In this document: piece after piece, positions 34,562-43,881 of the stretch | Position numbering within the stretch: the stretch's first letter is position 1 | Layout: each line of letters opens with the position of its first letter | Source: Actinomycetota bacterium | GTDB taxonomy: Bacteria; Actinomycetota; Actinomycetes; Propionibacteriales; Propionibacteriaceae | NCBI GenBank assembly: GCA_020161795.1 | Contig: JAIUOR010000001.1 | Coordinates: forward strand, 43,634-107,633 | Direction: 5' to 3' | Length of the DNA: 64,000 nt | The notes under the pieces: generated by a model | Told to the model about the DNA's origin: nothing | Databases searched by the model: none | The model's input: the letters and a program-made list of their open reading frames with translations, nothing else | Made by a program: the position numbers and the translations under genes

Positions 34562-36472
34562 ATGTCGATTCTCGCCTCCCCATTGATGGTGGGAGACCTG
34601 GAACTGAAGAACCGGATGGCCGTCGCCGCGATGGTCACCTGCTATTGCGATGACGATGGCATGCCGACCGAGCAGTACATCGCCTACCACGAAGCCCGGG
34701 CCCAGGGCGGCTTCGGGCTGATCGTCACCGAGGACTACGCGGTGGACCCGGCAGGTCGTGGGTTCTGGTGCGCCGGGCTGTGGAAGGACGAGCAGATCGC
34801 GCCGCACCGGGAGTTGACCGAACGCGTCCACGCCGCGGGGGCGAAGGTCTTCGCCCAGATCTACCACTGCGGACGCCAGACCGCCTCGGCCCTGATCGGC
34901 ACCCAGCCGGTCGCCCCGTCCGCCCTGGCCTGCCCCGCCATGGGCGAGGTGCCGCGGGCGCTCACCCGCGACGAGATCCGGACGATCGTGGGCCAGTTCG
35001 GCGACACCGCGCTGCGGGCGAAGCAGGCCGGCTTCGACGGAGTGGAGATCCACGGTGCGCACGGCTATCTGATCGCCGAGTTCCTCTCCGCCTACGCCAA
35101 CAAGAGGACCGACGAGTACGGTGGCCCGCTGCGCAATCGACTGCGGTTCGCGCTGGAGATCATCGCCGACATCCGGGGCAAGTGCGGTGCGGGCTATCCG
35201 GTCTCGTTCCGCATCTCGGCCGACGAGTACGTGATCGGCGGACGCGACATCGCCGAGACCGTCCTGATCTGCCGGGAACTGGAGGCGGCAGGAATCGATC
35301 TGGTCCACGTCAGCGCCGGAACCTACGAGAGCGCGTGGGCGATCATCCCGCCGCTGGGCCGGCCGTACGCCTGGCTGGCCGAGTTCGGGGCGCAGGTGAA
35401 GCAGGCGGTGACGATCCCCGTCCAGCTGGTCGGCCGGATCAAGGATCCGGAGCTCGCCGAGAGCCTGCTGCAGGCCGGCAAGGCCGATCTGATCTCCTTC
35501 GCCCGCGGTTCGCTGGCGGATCCCGACCTGCCGCGCAAGTACCTCGAGGGCCGCTCCGACGAGATCCGCCAGTGCATCGGCTGCAATCAGGGCTGCATCT
35601 CGATCCTGTTCACCAACCAGCCCATCCGCTGCCTGGTGAACCCTTCGCTGGGCTACGAGGGCGCCCGCGAGATCCAGCCGGCGGCGACGCCCCGGAAGGT
35701 GCTGGTGATCGGCGGCGGGCCGGCCGGGCTGGAAGCGGCGCGCGGCGCTCGGCTGGTGGGGCACGAGGTCGTGGTGCACGAGCGCCAGGCCCAGCTGGGC
35801 GGCAACTTCCTGGTCGGCGCCATCCCGCCCGGCAAGGGGGAACTCACCTCCTACATCACCTGGCTCGGCGAGGAACTCGACCGGCTGGGGGTGCCGGTCC
35901 GGCTGAACTCCGAGGTGACCGCCGACCTGGTCGCCGCCGAACGGCCCGAGGTCGTGGTGTACGCGGCCGGGGCCAGGCACGCCACCGTTCCGATCCCGGG
36001 CATCGGCACCGCCGGGGTGGTCGAGGCCTGCGACGTCCTCACCGGCCGGGTGACCACCGGGGGCTCGGTGGTGGTCGCCGGAGGCGGCATGATCGGCAGC
36101 GAGACCGCGCTCTACCTCGCCTCGCTGGGCCGGCAGGTGACGATCGTCGACCAGTTGCCCGGCGTCGCCCTGGAGGAGGACTCCGCCCGCCGGTACTACC
36201 TGATGAAGGAGTTCGACCGGTACCACGTTCGGACGGTGACCAGCGCGACCATCACCGAGATCACCGACGAAGCGGTGACGGTCGAGCAGGACGGTGCGGT
36301 TCGGGTGCTGCCGTGCGACACCGTGGTGATCGCGCTGGGGATGACCCCCGACACCGACGCGCTGGCCGCCATCCGGCAGGTCGCCGAAGTCGTGGTGGTC
36401 GGCGATGCCGTGGAGGTGTCCGACGGGCTCAAGGCCAGTCGGGAGGGCTTCGCCTGCGGGCTGGCGCTCTGA
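34562..36472 (+). CDS. FMN/FAD/[4Fe-4S] NADH:flavin oxidoreductase (2,4-dienoyl-CoA reductase/OYE-like)
   Basis: 636 aa. Residues 1-340 form an Old Yellow Enzyme barrel (IHGAHGYLIAEFLSAYANKR followed by TDEYGGPLRNR). A cluster site C-I-G-C-N-Q-G-C plus a fourth Cys in PIRCLVNP binds [4Fe-4S]. Residues 375-636 form a pyridine-nucleotide/FAD domain (VLVIGGGPAGLEAARGA and a second VVVAGGGMIGSETA loop). This is the layout of 2,4-dienoyl-CoA reductase, trimethylamine dehydrogenase and bile-acid enzymes; the substrate is undetermined. ATG 34562 has AAGGAG 5-6 nt upstream. Confidence 0.85.
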   Translation: MSILASPLMVGDLELKNRMAVAAMVTCYCDDDGMPTEQYIAYHEARAQGGFGLIVTEDYAVDPAGRGFWCAGLWKDEQIAPHRELTERVHAAGAKVFAQIYHCGRQTASALIGTQPVAPSALACPAMGEVPRALTRDEIRTIVGQFGDTALRAKQAGFDGVEIHGAHGYLIAEFLSAYANKRTDEYGGPLRNRLRFALEIIADIRGKCGAGYPVSFRISADEYVIGGRDIAETVLICRELEAAGIDLVHVSAGTYESAWAIIPPLGRPYAWLAEFGAQVKQAVTIPVQLVGRIKDPELAESLLQAGKADLISFARGSLADPDLPRKYLEGRSDEIRQCIGCNQGCISILFTNQPIRCLVNPSLGYEGAREIQPAATPRKVLVIGGGPAGLEAARGARLVGHEVVVHERQAQLGGNFLVGAIPPGKGELTSYITWLGEELDRLGVPVRLNSEVTADLVAAERPEVVVYAAGARHATVPIPGIGTAGVVEACDVLTGRVTTGGSVVVAGGGMIGSETALYLASLGRQVTIVDQLPGVALEEDSARRYYLMKEFDRYHVRTVTSATITEITDEAVTVEQDGAVRVLPCDTVVIALGMTPDTDALAAIRQVAEVVVVGDAVEVSDGLKASREGFACGLAL

Positions 36473-36503
36473 GCCCGGATCGGCTCCGCGCCGCCGCAGG
36501 GGG

Positions 36504-36509
36504 TACGGT
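36504..36509 (+). promoter_or_regulatory. -10 box candidate giving a leaderless helicase mRNA
   Basis: TACGGT precedes the GTG at 36516 by 6 nt, with no Shine-Dalgarno sequence. Confidence 0.45.
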
Positions 36510-36515
36510 TCGGGG

Positions 36516-38270
36516 GTGACGAATGACACTCCCGAAACCACCGACGGCGGCGACGACCGGCCGGCGGCCTCCTTTGCCGATCTCGGATTGGGTGAGCGCC
36601 TGCTGGCGACAGTGACGGAACTCGGCTACGAGAGCCCGACGCCGATCCAGGCCGCCACCATCCCCGCCCTGCTCGACGGGCGTCACGTCGTGGGGCTCGC
36701 CCAGACCGGCACCGGCAAGACCGCAGCCTTCGCGCTGCCCATCCTGGAGCAGCTGGAGCCCAAGCGGAAGGCGCCCCAGGCGCTGGTGCTGGCACCGACC
36801 CGCGAGCTCGCCCTGCAGGTCTGCGAGGCCTTCCAGTCCTACGCCGGGCCGGCCAGCGACATCCACGTGCTGCCGGTCTACGGCGGGCAGGGGTACGGCG
36901 TCCAGTTGAGCGCGCTGGCCCGCGGCGTCCAGGTCGTGGTGGGGACGCCCGGCCGCATCATGGACCACCTCGCCAAGGGGACGCTGGATCTCAGCAAGCT
37001 GCGGTTCCTGGTGCTCGACGAGGCAGACGAGATGCTCAACATGGGCTTCGCCGAGGATGTCGAGACGATCGTCTCCGAGACCCCGGCCGAGAAGCAGGTT
37101 GCTCTCTTCTCCGCCACCATGCCGGCCGGCATCCGGCGGCTCGCGAAGCAGTACCTGACCGATCCGGTCGAGATCCGGGTGCAGGGCAGGACGGCCACCG
37201 CGGCCAACGTCCGGCACCGCTACCTGCTGGTCTCCTACCCGCAGAAGGTGGAGGCGTTGACCCGCATCCTCGAGGTGGAGGACTTCGAGGGGATGATCGT
37301 CTTCGTCCGCACCAAGAACGAGACCGAGACGCTGGCCGAGAAACTGCGTGCCCGCGGCTTCTCCGCCACGGCGATCAACGGCGACATCGTGCAGCAGCAG
37401 CGGGAGCGGACGATCGAGCAGCTCAAGTCCGGCAAACTCGACATCCTGGTCGCCACCGACGTCGCCGCCCGCGGCCTGGACGTGGACCGGATCAGCCACG
37501 TGGTGAACTTCGACATCCCGACCGACACCGAGTCCTACGTCCACCGGGTCGGCCGGACCGGCCGCGCCGGCCGCAGCGGCCAGGCGATCTCCTTCGTCAC
37601 CCCGCGGGAACGCCGCCTGCTGGCTGCCATCGAGCGCGCCACCCGGCAGCCGCTGGCGCCGATGGAGATCCCCAGCGTCGCCGACGTCAACGCCACCCGG
37701 CTGAGCCGCTTCGACTCGGCGATCACGGCCGCGCTGGAGAACGACGAGGTGGAGTTCTTCCGCCAGGTGGTCGCCCACTACGTCAACGAGTACGACGTCC
37801 CCGAACTGGACGTCGCCGCGGCGCTCGCGCTCAACCTGCAGGGCGACGAGCCGATGCTGCTGGAGCCCGAGCCGGAGCGTGCAGCCCGTCCCGAACGCCA
37901 GGCGGCCCCCGACGGCGAACCGCGGGCCGACCGCCGGCGTCCCGGTATCCAGCTGGCGACCTACCGGATCTCGGTCGGCAAGCGGCATCGGATCACCCCG
38001 CGCCAGATCGTCGGGGCGCTGGCCAACGAGGGCGGCCTGTCGCGCGAGGAGTTCGGACGGATCGAGATCCGCGCCACGCACTCCCTGATCGAACTGCCCG
38101 CCGACCTGCCACCCGCGGTATGGAAGGCGCTGGGGAGCACCCGGATCAGTGGTCAGCGCATCGAACTACGCCTCGACCAGGGCGTGGAGCGCCATCGGGG
38201 CGGCAAGCCCGACAAACACCGCGGGAAGGCCGGCGGCAAGCACACCAAGCCCGGCAAGCAGCGTTGGTGA
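36516..38270 (+). CDS. deaD: DEAD-box RNA helicase, DeaD/DbpA-like
   Basis: 584 aa. Q motif PTPIQAATIP, motif I AQTGTGKT, Ia PTRELA, motif II DEAD (LVLDEADEMLNMGF), motif III SAT, motif V ATDVAARGLD and motif VI HRVGRTGRAGR are intact. The C-terminal residues about 475-555 are a DbpA-type RNA-binding domain (RISVGKRHRITPRQIVGAL), followed by a Lys/Gly-rich tail. It probably remodels rRNA or mRNA. The GTG start is chosen from the promoter spacing; upstream in-frame ATGs lie inside the previous gene. Convergent with rbsK, 9 bp apart. Confidence 0.9.
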   Translation: MTNDTPETTDGGDDRPAASFADLGLGERLLATVTELGYESPTPIQAATIPALLDGRHVVGLAQTGTGKTAAFALPILEQLEPKRKAPQALVLAPTRELALQVCEAFQSYAGPASDIHVLPVYGGQGYGVQLSALARGVQVVVGTPGRIMDHLAKGTLDLSKLRFLVLDEADEMLNMGFAEDVETIVSETPAEKQVALFSATMPAGIRRLAKQYLTDPVEIRVQGRTATAANVRHRYLLVSYPQKVEALTRILEVEDFEGMIVFVRTKNETETLAEKLRARGFSATAINGDIVQQQRERTIEQLKSGKLDILVATDVAARGLDVDRISHVVNFDIPTDTESYVHRVGRTGRAGRSGQAISFVTPRERRLLAAIERATRQPLAPMEIPSVADVNATRLSRFDSAITAALENDEVEFFRQVVAHYVNEYDVPELDVAAALALNLQGDEPMLLEPEPERAARPERQAAPDGEPRADRRRPGIQLATYRISVGKRHRITPRQIVGALANEGGLSREEFGRIEIRATHSLIELPADLPPAVWKALGSTRISGQRIELRLDQGVERHRGGKPDKHRGKAGGKHTKPGKQRW

Positions 38271-38279
38271 GCCCGGGGC

Positions 38280-39209
38280 TCAGCGGGAGCCGGCCCGCTC
38301 GGCGATGAACTGCTCCACCTCGGCGCGGTCGGCGTAGGAGGACTGGGCGCCCAGCCGCTGCACGGCCACCGCGCTCATCGCGGTGGCGAAGGCCACCGCC
38401 TGGTCGAGTTCGACGCCGCGGGAGAGTTCGGCCGCCATCGCGCCGACGAAGGCATCGCCGGCGCCGGTGGTGTCGACGGCGTCCACCCGGTAGGCGGCGA
38501 CCCGCCGGATCCCCGAACCGTCGGCGACCAGCGCGCCCTCGGCGCCCAGGGTGATCACCAGCGTCGGCACGCCGACCGCCAGCAGCCGCTCGGCCAGGAA
38601 CTCGAAGGAGGCGTCGGCGGGAATCGAGGCGTCGTTCAGCACCACGCGAGCCTCGTACTCGTTGACCACCAGCGGGTTGCACCGCGCGAGGGTGGTGGGG
38701 TCGAAGGACTGGGCGGGTGCCGCGTTGAGCAGCACCCGGACGCCGGCGGCGTCGGCGCGTTCGATCACGTGGGCGACCGCCGTCAGCGGGATCTCCAGGT
38801 TGAGCACCAGCACGTCGGCGGACAGCCAGAACTCGCTGACCGACTCGGCGGCCGCCACGTCGATGGTCATGTTGGCGCCGGGGGAGACCACGATCGAGTT
38901 CTCGCCATCGGGGGTGAGCAGCACCATCGCGGTGCCGGTCGGCCGGTCCACCGTCAGGACGTGGGAGGTGTCGACGCCGGCCTCGGCCAGCGACTGGCGC
39001 AGGAAGTCGGCGTTCCCGTCCCGGCCCAGGGCGCCGAGGAAGGTGACCTGGCTGCCGGACCGGGCGGCAGCGGCTGCCTGGTTGGCGCCCTTCCCGCCCG
39101 GAAAGACCTGCAGATCACCGCCCAGCAGCGTCTCGCCGCCGCCGGGACGCCGGTCCACGTGGACGACCAGGTCGGCATTCGCGCTTCCCAGGACGACGAC
39201 ATCAGTCAT
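38280..39209 (-). CDS. rbsK: Ribokinase (PfkB family)
   Basis: 309 aa. It phosphorylates ribose to ribose-5-phosphate. The first PfkB signature is GGKGANQAAAAARSG (sugar site), and the second is DAVDTTGAGDAFVGAMAAEL with the catalytic Asp. It is the last gene of the nucleoside-catabolism operon; its start overlaps the end of the preceding kinase by 8 bp. In this setting it consumes the ribose set free by the four nucleoside hydrolases. Confidence 0.9.
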   Translation of the reverse strand: MTDVVVLGSANADLVVHVDRRPGGGETLLGGDLQVFPGGKGANQAAAAARSGSQVTFLGALGRDGNADFLRQSLAEAGVDTSHVLTVDRPTGTAMVLLTPDGENSIVVSPGANMTIDVAAAESVSEFWLSADVLVLNLEIPLTAVAHVIERADAAGVRVLLNAAPAQSFDPTTLARCNPLVVNEYEARVVLNDASIPADASFEFLAERLLAVGVPTLVITLGAEGALVADGSGIRRVAAYRVDAVDTTGAGDAFVGAMAAELSRGVELDQAVAFATAMSAVAVQRLGAQSSYADRAEVEQFIAERAGSR

Positions 39210-40104
39210 GGCTTGCCTCCGAGGTGAGTGTGGACAGATAGTCGGCGCCGGCGCGTGGGCCGATGCCGGCGATGGCATGGCCGGCCGCCGCGACGGCGAA
39301 GATCGCCGCCTGTTCGGGGGTGGCGCCGCCGCAGCGTCGCGCGAGATAGGCCGCGAAGAAGGTGTCCGAGGCGCCGGTCGTGTCGACGGCGGTGGCCGGC
39401 GCGGCGGGAACATGCAGGTCGGAATCAGGGCCGACGATGTCGACGCCGTCGGCGCCGCGGGTGACCAGGACATCCCGCTCGGCGACCGCGGCACCCGGGC
39501 TCCCGGCGAGCGAGCGGAGATCGAGACCCACCGCCGCCGCGGCGTGGGCGTTGATGACCAGGAAGGAGGCGTTGCGGATCGAATCGGCGTCGAGCCCGGC
39601 ATCGCCCAGGCCGGCCGACTCCACATCCAGCGCGATGCGCGTGCCGCCCCGGTGCGCGGCGAAGACGGCGGCCCGCAGGGCCGGCTCGCGCAGCTCGTGC
39701 GGGCTGGTGACCACGACGTCGGCGGCGTTCAGGGCAGCCGCCACGGCGTCGGTGACGTCGAGCACCTCGCGCCCGCCGTCGTCGATCAGGATGGTGCGTT
39801 CCGCCCCCACCCGCACCACGAAGGCCTCGCAGGTGCGGGCCGTCGGGCTCACCTGCACCAGGCTGGTGTCGACCCCGAACCGGTCCAGCGAGGAGAGCAC
39901 CTCGTCTGCGTGGTTCGGGCCGATGCGCTCCAGATGGGTGACCGACTGCCCCGCCGCGCCGAGCGCGGCCGCCGTATTGGCGATCATGCCGCCGAGTCGC
40001 AGGCTGCGATCGGCCAGCATCGCCTTGTCGCCCAGCCCGGGCCAGTCGGCAGCGGTGTAGTAGGTGTCGATGGTGCTGGGTCCCAGCGTGACGAAACGAG
40101 TCAT
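39202..40104 (-). CDS. PfkB-family carbohydrate or nucleoside kinase
   Basis: 300 aa. The sugar-site region is RLGGMIANTAAALGAAG. The ATP/anion-hole motif reads DTTGASDTFFAAYLA, with Ser in place of the second Gly of GAGD but the catalytic Asp kept. It is clearly diverged from the adjacent ribokinase, so a different sugar, deoxyribose or nucleoside is likely. Overlaps of 4 bp with the ADP-ribosylglycohydrolase-like gene and 8 bp with rbsK place it in the operon. Confidence 0.82.
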   Translation of the reverse strand: MTRFVTLGPSTIDTYYTAADWPGLGDKAMLADRSLRLGGMIANTAAALGAAGQSVTHLERIGPNHADEVLSSLDRFGVDTSLVQVSPTARTCEAFVVRVGAERTILIDDGGREVLDVTDAVAAALNAADVVVTSPHELREPALRAAVFAAHRGGTRIALDVESAGLGDAGLDADSIRNASFLVINAHAAAAVGLDLRSLAGSPGAAVAERDVLVTRGADGVDIVGPDSDLHVPAAPATAVDTTGASDTFFAAYLARRCGGATPEQAAIFAVAAAGHAIAGIGPRAGADYLSTLTSEASHD

Positions 40105-41117
40105 CCCAGGTCCGCCAGCGCCCGGGCCGTGGCGGCCAGGTCGAAGCCGTTCACCTCGTCGACGGTACGGGTCAGGTCGGCCGGGAAGGCGCCGGCTCCG
40201 GCGGCAGCGCCGGCCAGCGCGCCGACGATGGTGGCGACCGTGTCGGTGTCGTCGCCGGCGTTGACCGCCGCTGTGACGGCGCTGAAGGCGTCTGGGGCGG
40301 CGGCCAGGATGCCGACCGCCGCGGGAACGGCCTCGTTGGCCTTCAGCCCGGTTCCGATCAGCTCGGCGATCCGGGTGGTCGCCTCGTCCAGGCTCGCGCT
40401 GCGGCGGGCCAGCTGGACGGCGAACTCGGTTCGCGCCGCGACGCTCGCGCCGGCCACCTCATGGGTCAGCTCCAGGGCTCTGGCTTCGGCCCGGGCGGCC
40501 GCGCGGAGGCAGGCCTCCACGACGAAGGCCAGCTGCACCTCCTGCGGTCCGGTCTCGGGGTCGTTCACGCCGGCGGTGACGCCCGCTGCCACCACGGCGG
40601 CCGCGGCCGCGGCCAGATGGTTGTCGTGGGTGGCCAGCGAGACGGCGATCGCGCCGTCGATCGCCTCGTCCATGCTCCGGGCGACGCAGCCGACCGGACC
40701 GATGCGCATGGCCGCGCCGTTGGTCGCCTCGCCCCCGCGGTACAGGAAGAACGGCTCCTCCACGTCCTCCCCGGAGAGCCGGGCGATGGCGCGGCGGGTG
40801 GTCGGGCCCGCGAACTCGCGGTACCGGTCGTCTGCCCACCAGGCCAGCACGGCCTGCCGTCCGGTCTCCCGATCCAGCGCACCGGCCCGGTCGATGATCG
40901 CCCGGGCCAGGTAGTAGGCCTGGGAGAAGTCGTCGGTGACGGTGCCGGGAGTCCTGCCGCGCGCGAAGGTGTCCGGCGGGGGAGTGTGGAAGCTGGTCAC
41001 CTCGCCGCCGAACAGCTCACGGATCTGCCGGGCGGTGCGCAGCTCGGTGGCTGCGCCCAGCGCATCACCGACAGCCGCCCCCACCAGGGCGCCGTGGATG
41101 CGATCGACGCGGGTCAT
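40101..41117 (-). CDS. ADP-ribosylglycohydrolase (DraG) family protein
   Basis: 338 aa, the usual size. Dinuclear Mg-binding motifs are present: GALVGAAVGDALGA at the N-terminus, GTVTDDFSQA (TDD) and the C-terminal AGDDTDTVATIVGAL. Known members hydrolyse N- or O-glycosidic bonds of ADP-ribose. Lying between nucleoside hydrolases and sugar kinases, it more probably cleaves or processes a nucleoside or ribosyl compound; that is inference. Four-bp overlaps on both sides. Confidence 0.82.
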   Translation of the reverse strand: MTRVDRIHGALVGAAVGDALGAATELRTARQIRELFGGEVTSFHTPPPDTFARGRTPGTVTDDFSQAYYLARAIIDRAGALDRETGRQAVLAWWADDRYREFAGPTTRRAIARLSGEDVEEPFFLYRGGEATNGAAMRIGPVGCVARSMDEAIDGAIAVSLATHDNHLAAAAAAVVAAGVTAGVNDPETGPQEVQLAFVVEACLRAAARAEARALELTHEVAGASVAARTEFAVQLARRSASLDEATTRIAELIGTGLKANEAVPAAVGILAAAPDAFSAVTAAVNAGDDTDTVATIVGALAGAAAGAGAFPADLTRTVDEVNGFDLAATARALADLG

Positions 41118-41914
41118 AGCGTCGCACCGCCGTCCACCACGAGCTGGGTACCCGTCACGTACCGGGCCTCGTCGCTGGCCAGCCAGCGCACCGCCCAGCC
41201 GACGTCCTCGGGCTCCATCCGCTTAACCGGCATCGGCAGTTCCAGGGTGGCGCCGCCGCCGAAGCTGGCCTGCCACTGCTCGGCCTGCGGGTTCTCGGTC
41301 ATGTAGGTGGCCGTGCCGCCGGGGTGAACCAGGTTGACCCGGACGGAGTCCTTCGCCAGCTCCAGGGCCAGCGACTTGCACAGCCCGACCAGGCCGTTCT
41401 TGGCGGCAGCGTAGTGGCCGATGGTGGGCAGCGGCTTGACGGCGGCGGTCGAGCCGATCATCACGATCGCACCGCCGCGTCCCCCCGCCAGGATCGCCGG
41501 CACCGCGGCCCGGACCGTGTTCCACGTCCCCTTCAGGGTCACGTCCAGCATCACGTCCCACTGATCCTCGGTGGCCTCCCAGGTGGTGTGCGGCCAGCTG
41601 GCCACGCCCGCGTTGGCCACGACGACGTCCAGCCGGCCCCACTCCATTGCCTGCTCGACCACCCCCTGCAGGCCGGTGAAGTCCCTGACGTCGACGTAGG
41701 CGGCGCGGGCCTCGCCCCCGGCGGCGACGATGTCGGCGACGGTCCGTTCCAGCTCCGAGGAGCCGGCGGTGTCGTAGGTGAGCCCCTCCACCTGCCGCGC
41801 CAGGTCGGTGACCAGCACCTTGGCGCCGGCCTCGGCCAGTAGCTGGGCGCAGGCGCGTCCGATGCCGCGGGCACCGCCGGTGACCAGCGCGACCTTGCCG
41901 GTGAAGTCGATCAT
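41114..41914 (-). CDS. Short-chain dehydrogenase/reductase
   Basis: 266 aa, classical SDR. The cofactor loop is VALVTGGARGIGRA, the NAG motif is VVANAGVASW, and the catalytic Ser (MIGSTAAV) and YxxxK (HYAAAK) are intact. Asp in LVTDLARQ suggests NAD preference. The operon context implies a sugar, polyol or nucleoside-derived substrate. It starts 19 bp after the fourth nucleoside hydrolase of the transcript and overlaps the next gene by 4 bp. Confidence 0.85.
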   Translation of the reverse strand: MIDFTGKVALVTGGARGIGRACAQLLAEAGAKVLVTDLARQVEGLTYDTAGSSELERTVADIVAAGGEARAAYVDVRDFTGLQGVVEQAMEWGRLDVVVANAGVASWPHTTWEATEDQWDVMLDVTLKGTWNTVRAAVPAILAGGRGGAIVMIGSTAAVKPLPTIGHYAAAKNGLVGLCKSLALELAKDSVRVNLVHPGGTATYMTENPQAEQWQASFGGGATLELPMPVKRMEPEDVGWAVRWLASDEARYVTGTQLVVDGGATL

Positions 41915-41933
41915 GTGGGTGGCCTCTCTTGAG

Positions 41934-42920
41934 TTACTCGACCGGAATCTTCGAATCGCCGAAGTCGGCGATCAGTTTGACCACGTCGTCCGCGATCGAA
42001 TCGCTGGCCTCCAGCACCACGCGGCAGTGGGCTCCCTCCTGCTCGGGGTAGCCCATGTAGGCGCCCCGCAGGTCGCACAGGGTCTGCCCGTGGGCGGGCC
42101 CGCCCGAGGTGTCCACCTCGACGTTCACGTTCGGTGCCAGGCGGATGTCGAGCGTTCCGGCGGCGGCCGCGACGGCCATGGTGTCGTGCATGCAGGCCCG
42201 CCACTCGCCGAAGGCGGTCTCGGCGAAGAAGTCCCCGTAGAACTGCATGATCTTCGACATGTAGCGGCCCACCGATCCGCCGGATTCGAGCACCCGGCGC
42301 CGTTCGGCGGTGATCAGCGTCGTCATGGTGACGTCCAGCCCCACCATGGTGATCGGCCAGGGCGCCCGGAAGACGGCATAGGCAGCCTCGGCGTCGTGGG
42401 CGATATTGGCCTCCGCGACGTAGGAGGCGTTGCCGGGGGCCAGCGCCGCCCCGCCCATCAGCGAGACGCCCTTGATGAGCTTCGGCAGCTCCGGCTCCAG
42501 GGCCAGCGCCAGCGCCACATTGGTGAGCGGACCGACCGGAACCAGCATGATCTCGCCGGGGTACTGGCGAGCGAGCCGCACGATCTGCTCGGCGGCGGTG
42601 CCGGGGGCAGCCGCACCGACCGGACGGCCGGTGCCGGCATTGCCCTGGCCGTCATCGCCGTGGACGAAGTAGGCGAAGTAGGTGTCGCCCCGCAGCAGCG
42701 GACCGGCGGCGCCCTGGGCGACCGGCAGATGGCCCTTGCCGACCATCTCCAGGGTGTGGATGGAGTTGCGGGTCGCGGTCGGCACGTCCACATTGCCCCA
42801 GACCGAGCCGACGCCCATCAGCTCGATGTCGGGGTGGAGCGCGGCGTACAGGATCGCCATGGTGTCGTCGACACCGGTATCGCAGTCCAGCAGGATCTTG
42901 GTGGTTGATGGGGTGGTCAT
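41934..42920 (-). CDS. Nucleoside hydrolase, divergent paralogue
   Basis: 328 aa. It hydrolyses the N-glycosidic bond of nucleosides using a Ca-bound water. The Asp cluster is LLDCDTGVDDTMAI, and the C-terminal metal/His site is CMHDTMAVAA. The active-site flap reads VHGDDGQGNAGTGRP rather than the HGxxGLxGP of its three neighbours, suggesting different base specificity. ATG 42920 overlaps the stop of the preceding hydrolase by 4 bp; the frame runs open upstream only because of GC bias. Confidence 0.88.
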   Translation of the reverse strand: MTTPSTTKILLDCDTGVDDTMAILYAALHPDIELMGVGSVWGNVDVPTATRNSIHTLEMVGKGHLPVAQGAAGPLLRGDTYFAYFVHGDDGQGNAGTGRPVGAAAPGTAAEQIVRLARQYPGEIMLVPVGPLTNVALALALEPELPKLIKGVSLMGGAALAPGNASYVAEANIAHDAEAAYAVFRAPWPITMVGLDVTMTTLITAERRRVLESGGSVGRYMSKIMQFYGDFFAETAFGEWRACMHDTMAVAAAAGTLDIRLAPNVNVEVDTSGGPAHGQTLCDLRGAYMGYPEQEGAHCRVVLEASDSIADDVVKLIADFGDSKIPVE

Positions 42921-43873
42921 GCGCGCTCCTTCAGGGTGGCGTCGAGTTGGGTCAGCCGGTCGGCCAGCAGGGTCACGAACCGCTCGGTGTCCACGTCGAG
43001 GGCGACGTCGCAGTTGGGCGCGTTCCCAGTACGGCCGGCGAAGTCCACCACGGTCATGCCGGAGGTGAGCCGCCCGACGTTCTCGACGTCGACGAAGAGG
43101 TGTTCGGTGGTGACGATGTCGGGCAGGAAGGCCGCCGCGATGGCCAGCGAGTCGTGCTGCGCGACCGCGTCGTCGAGGTCGTTGCCGGAGTAGGCGGCCT
43201 CGCCGTAGTGGCCGGTGATGGCCTCGACCATGGTGGCGATCGGTCCGCCGGAGGCGTACAGCCCGGCCAGGTGGGCCGAACCGACCAGCGCCTTGTGGGT
43301 GACGTCCAGCCCGATCATGGTGATCGGGACGCCGAAGTCGAACATCGCCGCGGCCGCGTCCGGGTCGTAGTAGATGTTGAACTCGGCGGTGGGGGTGGCG
43401 TTGCCCAGCACGTCCCGGGCTCCGCCGCCCATGATGACGATGCGCTCGACCTTGCGGGCGGTCTCGGGGTACTCGTTGATGAAGAGCGCGATGTTCGTCA
43501 CCGGGCCGATGGCCACGATCGTGACCGGCTGGTCGCTTTCCTCCACCAGCCGGGCCAGCAGCGGCACCGCGGGCTCCAGGGTGCGCTGCGAGTCGGGCAG
43601 CGCGTAGCCGCCCAGCCCGTCGGCACCGTGCACGTTGGCATCCGGAACCGTGTCCCGGCGCCACAGCGGACGGATCGCGCCCCTGCCGAGCGGCACGTCG
43701 AGGCCCAGCAGATCGGCGATCTTGGCCAGGTTGGGGGCGGTGTGCTCCAGCCCGGTGTTGCCCGCCACCGCCGTCATCCCCAGGATGCGCACCTCGGGCG
43801 ATGCCGCCGCCAGCATGATGGCCAGGGCGTCGTCGATGCCCGGGTCGGTGTCGATGATGATGTTCTTCGGCAT
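42917..43873 (-). CDS. Nucleoside hydrolase (inosine-uridine-preferring-like)
   Basis: 318 aa. IIIDTDPGIDDALAI at the N-terminus, flap VHGADGLGGYALP, VTIVAIGPVTNIALF and the C-terminal QHDSLAIAAAF carry the expected Asp and His residues. It is the third of four tandem hydrolase genes in transcript order. Substrate differences between the paralogues cannot be assigned from sequence alone. Confidence 0.9.
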   Translation of the reverse strand: MPKNIIIDTDPGIDDALAIMLAAASPEVRILGMTAVAGNTGLEHTAPNLAKIADLLGLDVPLGRGAIRPLWRRDTVPDANVHGADGLGGYALPDSQRTLEPAVPLLARLVEESDQPVTIVAIGPVTNIALFINEYPETARKVERIVIMGGGARDVLGNATPTAEFNIYYDPDAAAAMFDFGVPITMIGLDVTHKALVGSAHLAGLYASGGPIATMVEAITGHYGEAAYSGNDLDDAVAQHDSLAIAAAFLPDIVTTEHLFVDVENVGRLTSGMTVVDFAGRTGNAPNCDVALDVDTERFVTLLADRLTQLDATLKERA

Positions 43874-43881
43874 GGTCTTCC

